A stretch of DNA of 64,000 bases from Bryobacterales bacterium. GTDB taxonomy: Bacteria > Acidobacteriota > Terriglobia > Bryobacterales > Bryobacteraceae. Made by a program: the position numbers and the translations under genes. The stretch covers positions 62,001-126,000 of the forward strand of contig JADJOP010000002.1 in NCBI GenBank assembly GCA_016713735.1, given 5' to 3'. The notes beneath the pieces are model-generated. The model made no database searches. It worked only from the letters and a program-made list of their open reading frames with translations, and was not told the origin of the DNA. This document shows positions 35,250-44,892 of this stretch, one piece after another. The number at the start of each line of letters is the position of its first letter. Positions within the stretch are counted from its first letter, which is position 1.

Positions 35250-37324
35250 GCGCCGAACGTCGCCAGCGACCACGGCGGTGTGTCCACAAACTTCACGTTG
35301 GAGGAGCTGTAGAGCGATGTCGCCGTGGGGTCGGACACGGCCGTGATCGTGATGGGGCGCGGCGCCACCGAAGCGGCAATCTGCGGCAAATCCGTCAGGC
35401 GCAGGATGCCATAAAGGAAGTTCGCGAACGGATGGCTGTACTGCTCATTAGTGGCCAGCGAGCGCCATGAAACGAGATGGCGCGAGAGGTGGAGCGAAGC
35501 GATCCTCGGCTCAAGCGCGGCGGCGCACAGCGCGGGCACGGTGAGGTGTGAGAGTGCCGCCACGTGGACCGTGTTCGAACCATACAGCGCCGTGGCTGCG
35601 CGGACAACGGCCAGGATGTCGGAAACGCGCTGGCCAAGCAGCGGCCGGCCCAGCATCATGGAGGCCCACGCGTAGGCGTTCTCATCCTGATGGCGCACGG
35701 CGTTGCCAAAGCCGTGGCGGGAGAGCTCCGGTCGGAGGTCGCCCAGGCCGCGCAGATCCGGCGCGATGACCAGGCGGCCTGCAGCGGCCAACTGCTGGTA
35801 GAGAGAGTCCTCGCCCCAGTTGACGCTACGGCCCGAAGGTTCGAGCAGGATGAGTGGCGGCTTCGTCGTGGACACGCGCGGTCGGAAGACCCAGGCCGGG
35901 ACGGTGACCTCGGCGGTTACGTCGATCTCGATCGCTTCAGCGTCGCAACCGCGCGAGGTCACACGGCCCAGCACGCGTGGCGGCTTGTTGGACGGCGGGT
36001 CAAGACGCAGCGCGTCGGCCAGCGTCCTCGGCAGCGAGGGTGAGGCGGGCGGCGTCTGGATGGTCGCGCTCAACTCGCGCGCCAGCACGAAGGGTGTTTT
36101 CGAGTTGAGCTTGGCGACGTTCCCTTGCGCCGCGAACAGCGTGGCGTCGGGCTCGGCGGAGGTCGGCGGCTCCTTGTCGAGGCGCGTGGTGCGTCCTTGC
36201 AGGTGGCGCAGCAGGAAGTTGTAAATCTCCAAACGCACGTTGTAGCCGAGGCCGTGCGGTAGCGGCGACTCGTACCATTGCAGATTTTCCGCTGCCGCGC
36301 CCAGAGTCTTGTAGAAAGCCTGCAGGCGTGCGAACTCAGCGCGGCCGTTGGTGAGGTAGTCGGGCGAGTAGGTGCCGAACCAGTCGCGTGCGCTGACGAG
36401 GATGAGCAAAGGTTTCGGTGCCAGGGGATGCAGCAGGTCCCAGCGGTCGATGGTCTTCGACGGGCCATCGAGAATACACTGCTCGGCGTCGTCCACCGAG
36501 CCTGGACCATTCAACCGGGCCAGCGCATGGTTCTCCGTATTGGGACAGGCGGGGGCGGCGCAGGCGAGCCGGTCGTCCACCGCTGAGAGAAACATCGTGG
36601 TGGTGCCGCCGCCCGAGTTGCCCGTGGAGGCAAGGCGCTTGGGGTCAACGCGCGGATGCGAGGCGAGCACGTCGAGCGAACGAACGGAGTCCCAGGTCTG
36701 GAGTCGCGTCGCGGTGTCGCCTCCCAGGATCAGTTGCTTGCCAGGATAGGTGTGCTCGTTGTCAGCCGAGCGCAGCCGCGTGAGGCCGGTCTCCGGATCG
36801 GGATAGGCAACACGCTCGCCCTGTCCCATCGGATCAAAGGCGAGCACGGCAAAGCCCAGTTGAACGAGGCCTTGGATGCAGTATTGATAGAGCGCCGCCG
36901 CCTTGCCGTTCAGGGAGTGGCCCATCTGAAACAGCACGCCGGGCAGCCGCTGTTCGCCGGATTTGGGCAGATACAAATTAGCCGCGATGAGCAGGCCGGG
37001 ACGTGATTCGTAGACGAGATGCTCCACCGTGTAGTTCTCGCGCGTGAAAGATCCGGTGGTTCGAATGTTGAGCGGCGTGCGCTCGGGCTGGCCGCCGATG
37101 AGCGACCAGAAGCTCTCGCGCACATGCTTCTGGCGGGCGCGGATCAGGGCCGGCGTGGTGCAGGCGTCGAGCGCGGCGGCGCGCTTGGCGGCAGCCTCGC
37201 GGGCAAGGCGGGCAAGGTAGTCAGGCAGGCAGCGCGAGTAATCGCGGTAGTCAATGGGCGCGGCCCAGGAGCGGGCGGCGAAAGCGGCAGGCAGCGTGAG
37301 AACCGAGCGGCGGGAAAGCGGCAT
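35246..37324 (-). CDS. Secreted protein with two alpha/beta-hydrolase domains (acetylxylan esterase-like), second one degenerate
   Basis: 692 residues with a Tat-like signal (LSRRSVLTLPAAFAA). The first hydrolase domain (about 95-370) has the nucleophile elbow in ASTGNSGGGTTT and late His in PLPHGLGY, as in large acetylxylan esterase/dienelactone-hydrolase-like proteins. A second domain (about 450-690) repeats the fold: VPAWVFRP, LILLEPSGR, VIAPDLRGLGD, but its elbow reads HVAALSHLTVPA, with Leu and His where Gly and Gly are normal, so it may be inactive. It lies 15 bases after the FkbM gene, in the same direction, and may be the last gene of a long transcript. Confidence 0.8.
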   Translation of the reverse strand: MPLSRRSVLTLPAAFAARSWAAPIDYRDYSRCLPDYLARLAREAAAKRAAALDACTTPALIRARQKHVRESFWSLIGGQPERTPLNIRTTGSFTRENYTVEHLVYESRPGLLIAANLYLPKSGEQRLPGVLFQMGHSLNGKAAALYQYCIQGLVQLGFAVLAFDPMGQGERVAYPDPETGLTRLRSADNEHTYPGKQLILGGDTATRLQTWDSVRSLDVLASHPRVDPKRLASTGNSGGGTTTMFLSAVDDRLACAAPACPNTENHALARLNGPGSVDDAEQCILDGPSKTIDRWDLLHPLAPKPLLILVSARDWFGTYSPDYLTNGRAEFARLQAFYKTLGAAAENLQWYESPLPHGLGYNVRLEIYNFLLRHLQGRTTRLDKEPPTSAEPDATLFAAQGNVAKLNSKTPFVLARELSATIQTPPASPSLPRTLADALRLDPPSNKPPRVLGRVTSRGCDAEAIEIDVTAEVTVPAWVFRPRVSTTKPPLILLEPSGRSVNWGEDSLYQQLAAAGRLVIAPDLRGLGDLRPELSRHGFGNAVRHQDENAYAWASMMLGRPLLGQRVSDILAVVRAATALYGSNTVHVAALSHLTVPALCAAALEPRIASLHLSRHLVSWRSLATNEQYSHPFANFLYGILRLTDLPQIAASVAPRPITITAVSDPTATSLYSSSNVKFVDTPPWSLATFGA

Positions 37325-37339
37325 GGCTCTCTTATTAGA

Positions 37340-38428
37340 CTACGCGGCGCTCGCCGCGTCGCCGGTGATGATCGGGCGCGGACGCGCCACCAGGTTCTCG
37401 CCGCCGGGATTGGAGTGGCCCGCGATGAGCTCACCGGTCCAATAGTCAAACGAGAACAAATCATAGCCCGACTCATCGAGCAGCCCCAGCAACTCGTCAC
37501 GGCTTGAGCCCTGCGCGGCGAGGCTGCGCGGCGACACTTCCAAAAGGAGCGTGGGCCGGAACTCGCGCAGAACTCGGGCCGCGCCGCGCAGTGCCTGCGT
37601 TTCGGCTCCTTCGATGTCGAGCTTGAGAAGGTCCATGCGCGTCAGCGCGAGTTCCTCTGCGACGTGATCCAGGCTGCGCACCGGCACGCGTTCGCGGCGT
37701 GCTTCCTCCACGCCCCCCCACACGAATGCGCCCAACGTGTTGTGGCCTGACCGCTGCCCCTGGGCGACAACGAGCGTCGCCTCGCCTTCGGCCTGCCCCA
37801 GCGCGGCTGGAATCAGAGTGGCCTGGCAGTGGTTCAACTCCATGTTGGCCTGCCAGCTGGCGCGCTCTCGTGCGCTCGGCTCAAAGGCGATCACACGGCC
37901 GCCGGGAGCAGTCCGCAGCGCCGCGAATAGTGAATAGACCCCCTCATGCGAACCGCCGTCGACGAACACCATGCCTGGTTGCAGGAACGTTTCCAGGAAG
38001 GCGAACTCATTCGGATCGAAGGCGCCCAGAACGAACAGGCTGTGGCTGAGCTCGCTGCCCATGTTCAGCCGCAGCCGCGATCCATGATGCCAGTGGATGA
38101 GCGCCGTAGGCAGTTCCTGGTAGCCTGCGAAGCGATCCCAAATCTGCTGCCGCAGTTGCATCCCCGCGCCGGACTGCGCGAGTGCGCGCTCCACCATTCC
38201 GCGGGGCCATGGCGTGGGCGGGCGGCACACGGCGAGCTTCGGAATCAGTTCGAGCAATTCCTCATCGCGGAAGAAGGGGAGCCTGCGCAGCAGCGATTCG
38301 GCGCGCGGGTCAGGCGGCGGCACGCCATATCCGCGGCGAGGTTGCTCCACCACGGGGGCTGACACCGCATGGGCGTACAGGCCGACAGCGGCGGATACGG
38401 CAACGGCAACCAGCAGCAGTGTGAGCAA
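37340..38428 (-). CDS. Membrane-anchored FkbM-family methyltransferase
   Basis: 362 residues. An N-terminal hydrophobic anchor (LTLLLVAVAVSAAVGLYAHA) is followed by about 120 residues of unknown fold, then a Rossmann SAM-methyltransferase domain of the FkbM type: FVDGGSHEGVYSLFAAL, VIAFEPSARERASWQANM and LLKLDIEGAE. FkbM enzymes O-methylate sugars or natural products. The start is a TTG at 38428 with GTGAGG just before it. It is 37 bases from the end of the MatC-like gene. The substrate cannot be told from the sequence. Confidence 0.83.
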   Translation of the reverse strand: MLTLLLVAVAVSAAVGLYAHAVSAPVVEQPRRGYGVPPPDPRAESLLRRLPFFRDEELLELIPKLAVCRPPTPWPRGMVERALAQSGAGMQLRQQIWDRFAGYQELPTALIHWHHGSRLRLNMGSELSHSLFVLGAFDPNEFAFLETFLQPGMVFVDGGSHEGVYSLFAALRTAPGGRVIAFEPSARERASWQANMELNHCQATLIPAALGQAEGEATLVVAQGQRSGHNTLGAFVWGGVEEARRERVPVRSLDHVAEELALTRMDLLKLDIEGAETQALRGAARVLREFRPTLLLEVSPRSLAAQGSSRDELLGLLDESGYDLFSFDYWTGELIAGHSNPGGENLVARPRPIITGDAASAA

Positions 38429-38465
38429 GACCTCACCAGCTTAGCCCGACTGCGCGCCCGCGCGG

Positions 38466-39701
38466 TTAGCGTAGAAACAGCCAGCACAGGATCGCGCCGA
38501 TGACGGTCATCGACATGCCCCAGGCGAGCATGGCATGGAACAGGCGGCGCGTGTCGACGTCCTTCGCGGCCGAGGCGATGCAGAGGGCGCCGATGGTGGA
38601 GAGTGGGGAAACGTCGACAAGGTGGCCGCCCACGTTCATCGAGGTGGCGATGAAGAAGGCGTCGCCGCCGCCCAACTCCCGCACAAGGCTGGGAACGACG
38701 GGGAGAAAGGCGGGCAACACAACGCCCGAGGTGCTGGAGTAGGCCGAAATGAGCCCGGTGATGAAGGCGCACACGCCCGGCGCGGATGTGGGCGTGGAGA
38801 CGCGCGCCATGAGCGAGGCGAGCAGATCGATGCCGGCCGTACGCTCGAGAATCGAGATCAGCACGGTCATGCCGCACACCATCAGGATCGTGCTCCAGGG
38901 CATCTGCTTGATCGCTTCGCCGTCGTCGGCCGCGCGGGCAAATACCAGAACCAGCGCGCCGGCGATGGCGGCCATCCCGATCGGCGCCCGCGCGAAGGCC
39001 ACCGCCGCCAGCATCGTGACAATGACGGCCAGGGTGAGTACGTGGCGCCAGTCAAAAGGCGTGTCGGTGGTCTCCACTTCGGCGCTTCGCGGCTGGCGGA
39101 GCAGCCGCAGACCGCCTAGCACGGCGTAACCCGCGAACGCCACCACAGCGTGCCCAGAAAAGCAGTACCACCAAGTGAACCACTCATGCCCTGCGAGCCC
39201 GATACGTTCCATCAGGCTATTCACGATGATGCCGGTGGGCGCAAACGGTGACAGCGATCCGGAATTGGCGCCATTGCCCACCATGATTGCCATCAGGAAG
39301 GCCGGGATGCCGAACTCTCCGGCGACGCTCATCGCGATGGGCGCCAGCAGGGCGGCCACGGCGATATTCCCTGGACCCAGCGTCGCCAGCACAGCGCCGA
39401 GAAAGAAGAACATTACGGGAATCAGGCCGACCCGCCCCCGGCAGAGTCGAACCGACCGCCGCGCCACGTGATCGAGCGTGCCATTGATGCGGGCCTGGGT
39501 GAACAGCAGCGTCACGCCCGTCATCGTGAGGAAGAGTTCGATAGGGAATCCCGAGGCCACCTGCTTCAGCGTCATCCCCGCCGCGCCCACTCCCACCGCC
39601 CAAGCCAGCAGCAGCGCCAGAATGCCGATATTCACGCGGGCAAAGCAACTGAGCAGGATGGCCGCCAGAAGAGCCGCGAGCGAAATCGTGGCCGGCGTCA
39701 T
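38466..39701 (-). CDS. MatC-like dicarboxylate carrier
   Basis: 411 residues with about ten transmembrane segments. The pattern of the first half, FPIELFLTMTGVTLLFTQ, then LCRGRVGLIPVMFFFLGAVL and GNGANSGSLSPFAPTGI, resembles malonate/dicarboxylate carriers of the MatC and wider SLC13/ion-transporter group. The second half repeats the unit with SAYSSTSGVVLPAFLPVVPS. ATG 39701 overlaps the stop of the oxidoreductase gene (ATGA). A substrate related to glycolate, glyoxylate or a C4 acid would fit its operon, but that is inference. Confidence 0.8.
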   Translation of the reverse strand: MTPATISLAALLAAILLSCFARVNIGILALLLAWAVGVGAAGMTLKQVASGFPIELFLTMTGVTLLFTQARINGTLDHVARRSVRLCRGRVGLIPVMFFFLGAVLATLGPGNIAVAALLAPIAMSVAGEFGIPAFLMAIMVGNGANSGSLSPFAPTGIIVNSLMERIGLAGHEWFTWWYCFSGHAVVAFAGYAVLGGLRLLRQPRSAEVETTDTPFDWRHVLTLAVIVTMLAAVAFARAPIGMAAIAGALVLVFARAADDGEAIKQMPWSTILMVCGMTVLISILERTAGIDLLASLMARVSTPTSAPGVCAFITGLISAYSSTSGVVLPAFLPVVPSLVRELGGGDAFFIATSMNVGGHLVDVSPLSTIGALCIASAAKDVDTRRLFHAMLAWGMSMTVIGAILCWLFLR

Positions 39702-42619
39702 GCGTGGTTCCGCAGGAGGCTGGCAATCAACTCGGCGGGATGAAGAGCGCGCACGGAAGCGAAATCGTTCACCTGGTGGCGGCAACTCGTGCCCGCGGCC
39801 ACCAGCACACTGCCCGGCTTCATGCTCCGCGCGGCCGGAAGCAGTTTGCGTTCCGCGATGGCGCGCGAGATGTCGTAGTTCTCTTTCACGTAGCCGAACG
39901 ACCCGGCCATGCCGCAGCAGCCGGCGTCGAGATCGACAACCGTGGCCCCCGGAACCCGCGCCAGCAGTGACTTTGCCGCCGCCAGCAGCCCCATCGACTT
40001 CTGATGACAGTGGCCATGCAGCAAGATCTCGCGCGGCCCTTCGATGAGATCCAGCACCGCGCCGGCTTCCATACGCTCCAGCAGGAACGGCTCCCACAGC
40101 ACGGCACGGCGGGCCATGACGCGCGCGCGCTGCTGGGCCTCGCCACGCAGCAGTGCGGGGGCGTCTTCCTGAATTGCCGAAAGACAGCTCGGCTCACAAA
40201 CCACGAGCGGCGGCCCCTCTTCCCCGAACAACGCCGCATTGCGCTCAGCGAGTTCACGCGCCTCGCGCAGCAGCCCTTGCGAGATGAGCGGGCGGCCGCA
40301 ACACACATTGCCCGCGTCGCCAACCGTGCAACCGGCGGCCTGCAACGTCTTGATGGCCGCGAGGCCGATTTCCGGCTGATAGTAGTTCGTGAAGGTGTCG
40401 ACGAAGAGCAGCGCGTCGGCCGCGGCGGCGCCTGCCCACTGCTTGCGCAGTGTCCGTGAGGCGAGCGCGGGCAATGCGCGGCGGCTGTCGATGCCCGTCA
40501 TCATCTCCAGCAACGAACGGCCCGCCGCCGAGTTTGTGACGAGGTTTGCAAGCGCGGGAGCAAAGCTGCCTTGGTGAGCCAGGGTGTGGATGTGACCCAG
40601 CATCTTCGCCCGCAGCGGCGTGGCGTGCCGCGAATAGTAGGCGGCCAAGAACTCGCTCTTGAACGAGGCGACGTCAACGCCCACCGGGCATTCGGTCTTG
40701 CACGCACGGCATTCCAGACAGAGCGAGAGCGCGGCCTTCACCTCCTCGTCTCCGATCGCTCCCTCACCGAGCTTCCCGTTGAGCGCTAAGCGAAGGACGT
40801 TGGCCCGGCCCCGCGTGCTATGCTGCTCCTCCCTGGTGGCCATGTAAGAGGGGCACATCGTGCCATCGAGCTTCTTGCGGCAGGCGCCGACGCCGCTGCA
40901 CATTTCCACGGCTCCGCCGAAACCGCCAAAGCCGGACCAGTCAAAGTACGTGCTCGGATTCGCCGTCTGGTAGCCGGCGCCGAAGCGGAGGTTCACCGTG
41001 AGTCCAGGAGGGTCGACAATCTTCCCTGGATTGAAGATGCCCTGCGGGTCGAACGTGCGCTTGATCGTTCTGAAAGCCTCATAGAGCACGGGGCCGAACA
41101 TGCGCTCCAGGAAGGGACTCCGCACGTAGCCGTCGCCGTGTTCGCCCGAAAGCGCCCCGCCAAACTCCAGAACGAGGTTCGCCACCTCATCGGCGATGGC
41201 GGCGAACTGGCTCACTCCGGCTTCGGTCTTCATGTTCACCACGGGACGCACATGCAGGCAGCCGACGCTCGCATGGGCATAGATGCCCGCCGTTGTGCCG
41301 TGTTTCTTCAGAATGCCCTGGAAGCGATCGATGTACTCGCGCAGCCGCTCCGGCGCAACGGCGGTGTCTTCCACGAAACTGACAGACTTGGCATCCTCCT
41401 TCATCGCCATGGAAAGGCCCAGCGCCGCTTCGCGCAGGCTCCAGATGCGGGCTTGCGCGGGCATATCCAAAGCTTGATGGCAGCGCACGCGAATGCCCCG
41501 GGCAAGCAGATCCTCTTCGAGAGCCCGCAGCCGCGGCGGCAGTGCCCCGGCCGTCTCTTCGTAAAACTCAACGCACAGCAGTGAGCTGGTCTGGCCCTCC
41601 ATGAAAGAGCGCCGCAAGGCGTCCAGGGCCGCATTCTCGCGCGTGTGGCGGAGAATGAACTCGTCCATCACCTCAACGGCCGATGGCTTGTGTTGGAGGA
41701 CGATCGGCGTCGCCCCAAGCGCGTCGAGCAACGTCTCAAACTCGATCGCCAGCACGGCCTTGTGTTTCGGCAGCGGGACCAGCTTCACCTTCGCTTCGAT
41801 GATGACGCCGAGCGTGCCCTCCGAGCCCACCATCATACGCGCCATGTTCATGTCGCCCGACGGCCGCAAGAAGTCGTCCAGGTTGTATCCGCCGACGCGG
41901 CGCAGCACCTTGGGGAAGCGGCGTTCCACCTCATCCCGCATCTCCACGCCGAGCCGGCGCACTGTGCGATGCAGTTCGGCGTCGAGCGACTGGCCCTGGC
42001 ACCGCGCTTCCCATTGCTCCGGCGTGAGGGGCGCAAAACGAACAACGGAACCGTCGCTGAGCACAACCTCATGCTCGAGCACATGGTCGATCGTCTTGCC
42101 ATAGAGCACCGACCGCGCGCCCGAGGAGTTGTTCGCCATCATGCCGCCCAGCGTGGCCCGGCTTGCCGTCGTGATGTCCGGGGCGAAGCGCAGCCCGTGT
42201 TGCTTCAGGTGGGCGTTCAACTCATCCAGCACGATGCCTGGCTCTACACGCGCCCAGCGCTCTTCCACGTTGACCTCGAGCAACGCGTTGCAGTATTTCG
42301 ATTGGTCGACGATCAGACCTTCACCAATGGCCTGCCCCGCTTGCGAGGTGCCGCCGCCGCGCATGGTGAGCGGGCAGCCGTGACGAGCGCAGATCTCCAC
42401 GATGCGGATCACGTCTTCGCGCGAACGGGGTACCACAACGCCGACCGGCTTCTGTTGATAGACGCTGGCGTCAGTCGAATACAGTGCCTGCGAGAGAGCA
42501 TCGAAGCGGAGTTCACCCTGAATGGCGGCGGCAAGATCGGCGCGCAGCGCTTCGCGATCGACGCGACTCACATCGGCGTGCGGCACGGGGGTTCCAGCGG
42601 CAATTGTGATCAGCGTCAT
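39698..42619 (-). CDS. FAD-linked oxidase/4Fe-4S fusion (GlcD-GlcF or D-lactate dehydrogenase-like)
   Basis: 973 residues. N-terminal VAO-type FAD domain (about 50-540; FAD-binding MRGGGTSQAGQAIGEG and NNSSGARSVLYGKT), C-terminal FAD-oxidase part ending GDGYVRSPFLERMFG and FDPQGIFNPGKIV, then two iron-sulfur motifs (CSGVGACRKKLDGTMCPSY and CLECRACKTECPVG) and two CCG domains (NVCCGRPLISQG, AGCCGMAGSFGY). This fuses glycolate oxidase-like subunits D and F in one chain, as in large D-2-hydroxyacid dehydrogenases that feed electrons to quinone. Start ATG 42619 and stop are each in ATGA overlaps with neighbours. Substrate is uncertain: D-lactate, glycolate or another 2-hydroxyacid. Confidence 0.88.
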   Translation of the reverse strand: MTLITIAAGTPVPHADVSRVDREALRADLAAAIQGELRFDALSQALYSTDASVYQQKPVGVVVPRSREDVIRIVEICARHGCPLTMRGGGTSQAGQAIGEGLIVDQSKYCNALLEVNVEERWARVEPGIVLDELNAHLKQHGLRFAPDITTASRATLGGMMANNSSGARSVLYGKTIDHVLEHEVVLSDGSVVRFAPLTPEQWEARCQGQSLDAELHRTVRRLGVEMRDEVERRFPKVLRRVGGYNLDDFLRPSGDMNMARMMVGSEGTLGVIIEAKVKLVPLPKHKAVLAIEFETLLDALGATPIVLQHKPSAVEVMDEFILRHTRENAALDALRRSFMEGQTSSLLCVEFYEETAGALPPRLRALEEDLLARGIRVRCHQALDMPAQARIWSLREAALGLSMAMKEDAKSVSFVEDTAVAPERLREYIDRFQGILKKHGTTAGIYAHASVGCLHVRPVVNMKTEAGVSQFAAIADEVANLVLEFGGALSGEHGDGYVRSPFLERMFGPVLYEAFRTIKRTFDPQGIFNPGKIVDPPGLTVNLRFGAGYQTANPSTYFDWSGFGGFGGAVEMCSGVGACRKKLDGTMCPSYMATREEQHSTRGRANVLRLALNGKLGEGAIGDEEVKAALSLCLECRACKTECPVGVDVASFKSEFLAAYYSRHATPLRAKMLGHIHTLAHQGSFAPALANLVTNSAAGRSLLEMMTGIDSRRALPALASRTLRKQWAGAAAADALLFVDTFTNYYQPEIGLAAIKTLQAAGCTVGDAGNVCCGRPLISQGLLREARELAERNAALFGEEGPPLVVCEPSCLSAIQEDAPALLRGEAQQRARVMARRAVLWEPFLLERMEAGAVLDLIEGPREILLHGHCHQKSMGLLAAAKSLLARVPGATVVDLDAGCCGMAGSFGYVKENYDISRAIAERKLLPAARSMKPGSVLVAAGTSCRHQVNDFASVRALHPAELIASLLRNHA

Positions 42620-43810
42620 GTCCCCGCGATGGCCTCCAACCCCAACCGCAGCCGCCGCAGTCCCTCCCGCAGCGTCTCGCCCCCGCTGGCGAAGGAGACG
42701 CGCAGCGTTCCTTCCCCGCAAGCGCCATAAGCCGCGCCATGAATCACCACCAGCCCGCGTTCTTCGAGCAGTTTTCGCCGGATTTCGTCGGAAGGCGTCT
42801 CCAGCGCGCGAATGTCAGCCATGGCGAAGAACCCACCTTCCGGCTCCATCATGCGGCAGCCCGGCGTTTCCGCCATGGCTTCGAGAACGGCGGCGCGGCG
42901 AGCCGCATACTCATCCCGCATTCGCGCCACTGCCTCCTGCGGACCGCGCAACGCTTCGGCGGCGGCGTCCTGAATAAACGTGGCCGGCCCCCGGCTCGAC
43001 TGTTGCAGCACGAGCAGCATGGCGCGCGTTACAGCTTCCGGTGCCGCGCAATACCCCACGCGCCAACCCGTCATCGAATAGGTTTTCGACAGCGCGTTCA
43101 CCAGCACCGTTCTTGGCCGAAGCTCAGGCACAGCCGCCACGGGCGAGATGTGCCGCGCGTCGCCATACGTGATCGCCTCATAAATCTCGTCGCTGATCAG
43201 CCACAGGTTACGCTCCACAACGACCCGGGCGATGGCCCGCAACTCATCCGCGCGAAACACTGTGCCGGTGGGGTTCCACGGCGTGTTCAGCAGGAGCGCA
43301 CGGGTGCGCGGCGTGAGTTGCTCCTCAATGGTGTCCGCGCTAAGTTCGAACCGCTGATGCCGCGGAGGGCAGGGCACACGCACGGGTACGCCTCCCGCAA
43401 GCCGGATGGGCGAGGCGTACGCATCGTAGATGGGGTCGGGCAGCAGGACTTCATCGCCGGGGTTCAGCAAGGCCATCAGTGCGGCATAAATGCCGAAGGT
43501 CGCGCCCGTCGTAATCAGGATTTCGCTTGCGGGATCGTAGCTAAGCTGGTTGTCCCGGTGCAGTTTCACCGCCACTGCTTCGCGCAACGCCAACTCGCCA
43601 CGGTTGTCCGGGTACGAGGTGCGGCCATTGCGCAGCGCGCGCTCTGCCGCTTCGACGATGTGCGGCGGTGTGGGCAGGTCCGGCTCGCCGCGCATCAGCG
43701 AGACCAACGCTACGCCCCGCGGCCTGCAAAGCGCGCACTTCGGCCAGAACACGGTTCACGGCGGTCGGATGGAGATCCTGCACGCGCCGGGCGAGCGGCG
43801 GCGGACTCAT
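42616..43810 (-). CDS. Class I/II aminotransferase (AspC-like), frameshifted near its start
   Basis: PLP fold-type I aminotransferase. The main frame (from about 43705 to 42616) carries LMRGEPDLPTPPHIVEAAE, NTPWNPTGTVF, the SDEIYE segment and the PLP Lys in NALSKTYSMTGWRVGY. The first 35 residues are in another frame: MSPPPLARRVQDLHPTAV ending AAGRSV. Removing one C of CC at 43704-43705 joins them as GRSVVSLMRGEPD, exactly the family pattern, for 397 residues. The start at 43810 overlaps the stop of the upstream gene (ATGA), confirming the N-terminal frame. The amino-group partners are unknown; operon context suggests glycine/glyoxylate. Confidence 0.83.
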
Positions 43811-44874
43811 TGCTTCAGTGCCCAAATCTCTTCTACGATATCCCCGCGGCAGAGGTGAATGTGTGTGTGCAAGTTGACGGTGGGGTCAATGTGGGGCGGC
43901 AGCAGTTCTACTTTCTCCCCCAGCGCGGGCAGCGCGCCTCCGTCCGCAAGCAGGTAGCCGAACTCGTCGCCGGCGAACTTGAACCGCACTCCGGGCAGCG
44001 CATGGGGCTCGGGATGGAAGGGACGATCGGTGGAGAGCGCCTTGAATCCAGCGTCGACGGTCACCCGGTCCGTATGGTTGGCGCTGATCACGGTGGCCAA
44101 CACACGCAGCGCGGGCTCGAAGTGAACGCCGATGCGCTCGTAGGCCATGTCGTGAAAGATGTAGGAGCCTGCCTGCATCTCGGTGAGTTCGGGAATCGCC
44201 GTGTCGATGTCCCAGGTGCCGGTGCTCGAGCCGCTCAACATCTCCACGGACAGTCCGATGCGCCGCATCGCAAGCCAGGTTTCAACAGCGGGCCGCAGGG
44301 AATCGAGCGAATGCCGCCGTCGCGCCTCGGGGTTCTCCATGTGCGAGCCGCTGACCGAGTATGCCTGTACGCCGCGCAAACTGAGGTTCTCCGAGGCGTC
44401 GATCTGGCGGGCCAGTTCGATCGCCGCTCCTCCGCAGGCAATGCCCGTGCGATGGTCGCCCACATCCACATCCACCAACAGGCTCAGCCGCGCGCCGGCT
44501 GTCTGGGCGCATCGTTGCCACATCTCCACCTGTGCCGGGTGATCGGCCACGGCCATCACGTCGTGCGCGGCGCTCCAGGCGGCCACGCGCGCCATCTTCC
44601 GAGGATCGGCTAACGGCGAAGTGAGCAGAACGCCGGGGATGCCCGCGTTCACCATCCATTGCATCTCCTCCACCGTGGCCACGCAGATCCCCACGGCTCC
44701 CGCGGCCACCTGCCTGCGCGCCACCTCCACGCATTTGTGCGCCTTGGCATGCGGCCGCAGCTGCTTCCCGGCCGCGCGAACGTGGCTCTGCATGCGAGCC
44801 AGGTTCGATTCGAACATCGCCGCGTCCAGCACCAACGCGGGCGTGGGCAGATCCTGTTTGCGTCGCTCGGCCAT
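43807..44874 (-). CDS. D-threonine aldolase-like PLP enzyme (DSD1/alanine racemase fold)
   Basis: 355 residues of fold type III. The PLP Lys is in LRPHAKAHKCVE; the barrel carries LLVDVDVGDHRTG. Near the C-terminus the metal site reads PPHIDP, that is His-x-Asp. As I know the family, D-threonine aldolases have H-x-D, while D-serine and D-threo-3-hydroxyaspartate dehydratases have H-x-C, so aldolase (D-threonine to glycine and acetaldehyde) is favoured. It is the first gene of a chain of four linked by ATGA overlaps. Divergent from the SDR at 44907 with only 32 bases between. Confidence 0.82.
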   Translation of the reverse strand: MAERRKQDLPTPALVLDAAMFESNLARMQSHVRAAGKQLRPHAKAHKCVEVARRQVAAGAVGICVATVEEMQWMVNAGIPGVLLTSPLADPRKMARVAAWSAAHDVMAVADHPAQVEMWQRCAQTAGARLSLLVDVDVGDHRTGIACGGAAIELARQIDASENLSLRGVQAYSVSGSHMENPEARRRHSLDSLRPAVETWLAMRRIGLSVEMLSGSSTGTWDIDTAIPELTEMQAGSYIFHDMAYERIGVHFEPALRVLATVISANHTDRVTVDAGFKALSTDRPFHPEPHALPGVRFKFAGDEFGYLLADGGALPALGEKVELLPPHIDPTVNLHTHIHLCRGDIVEEIWALKQ

Positions 44875-44892
44875 GCGGAGAGAAGCGGCCAG

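Noticed and set aside
41645..42730. A 361-codon plus-strand open frame
   Set aside because: Antisense to the FAD-binding half of the oxidase gene.
42739..44613. A 624-codon plus-strand open frame
   Set aside because: It is antisense to the aminotransferase and D-threonine aldolase-like genes, has no recognisable domain, and its composition (Arg, His, Gly-rich) is that of the mirror phase of high-GC coding sequence.
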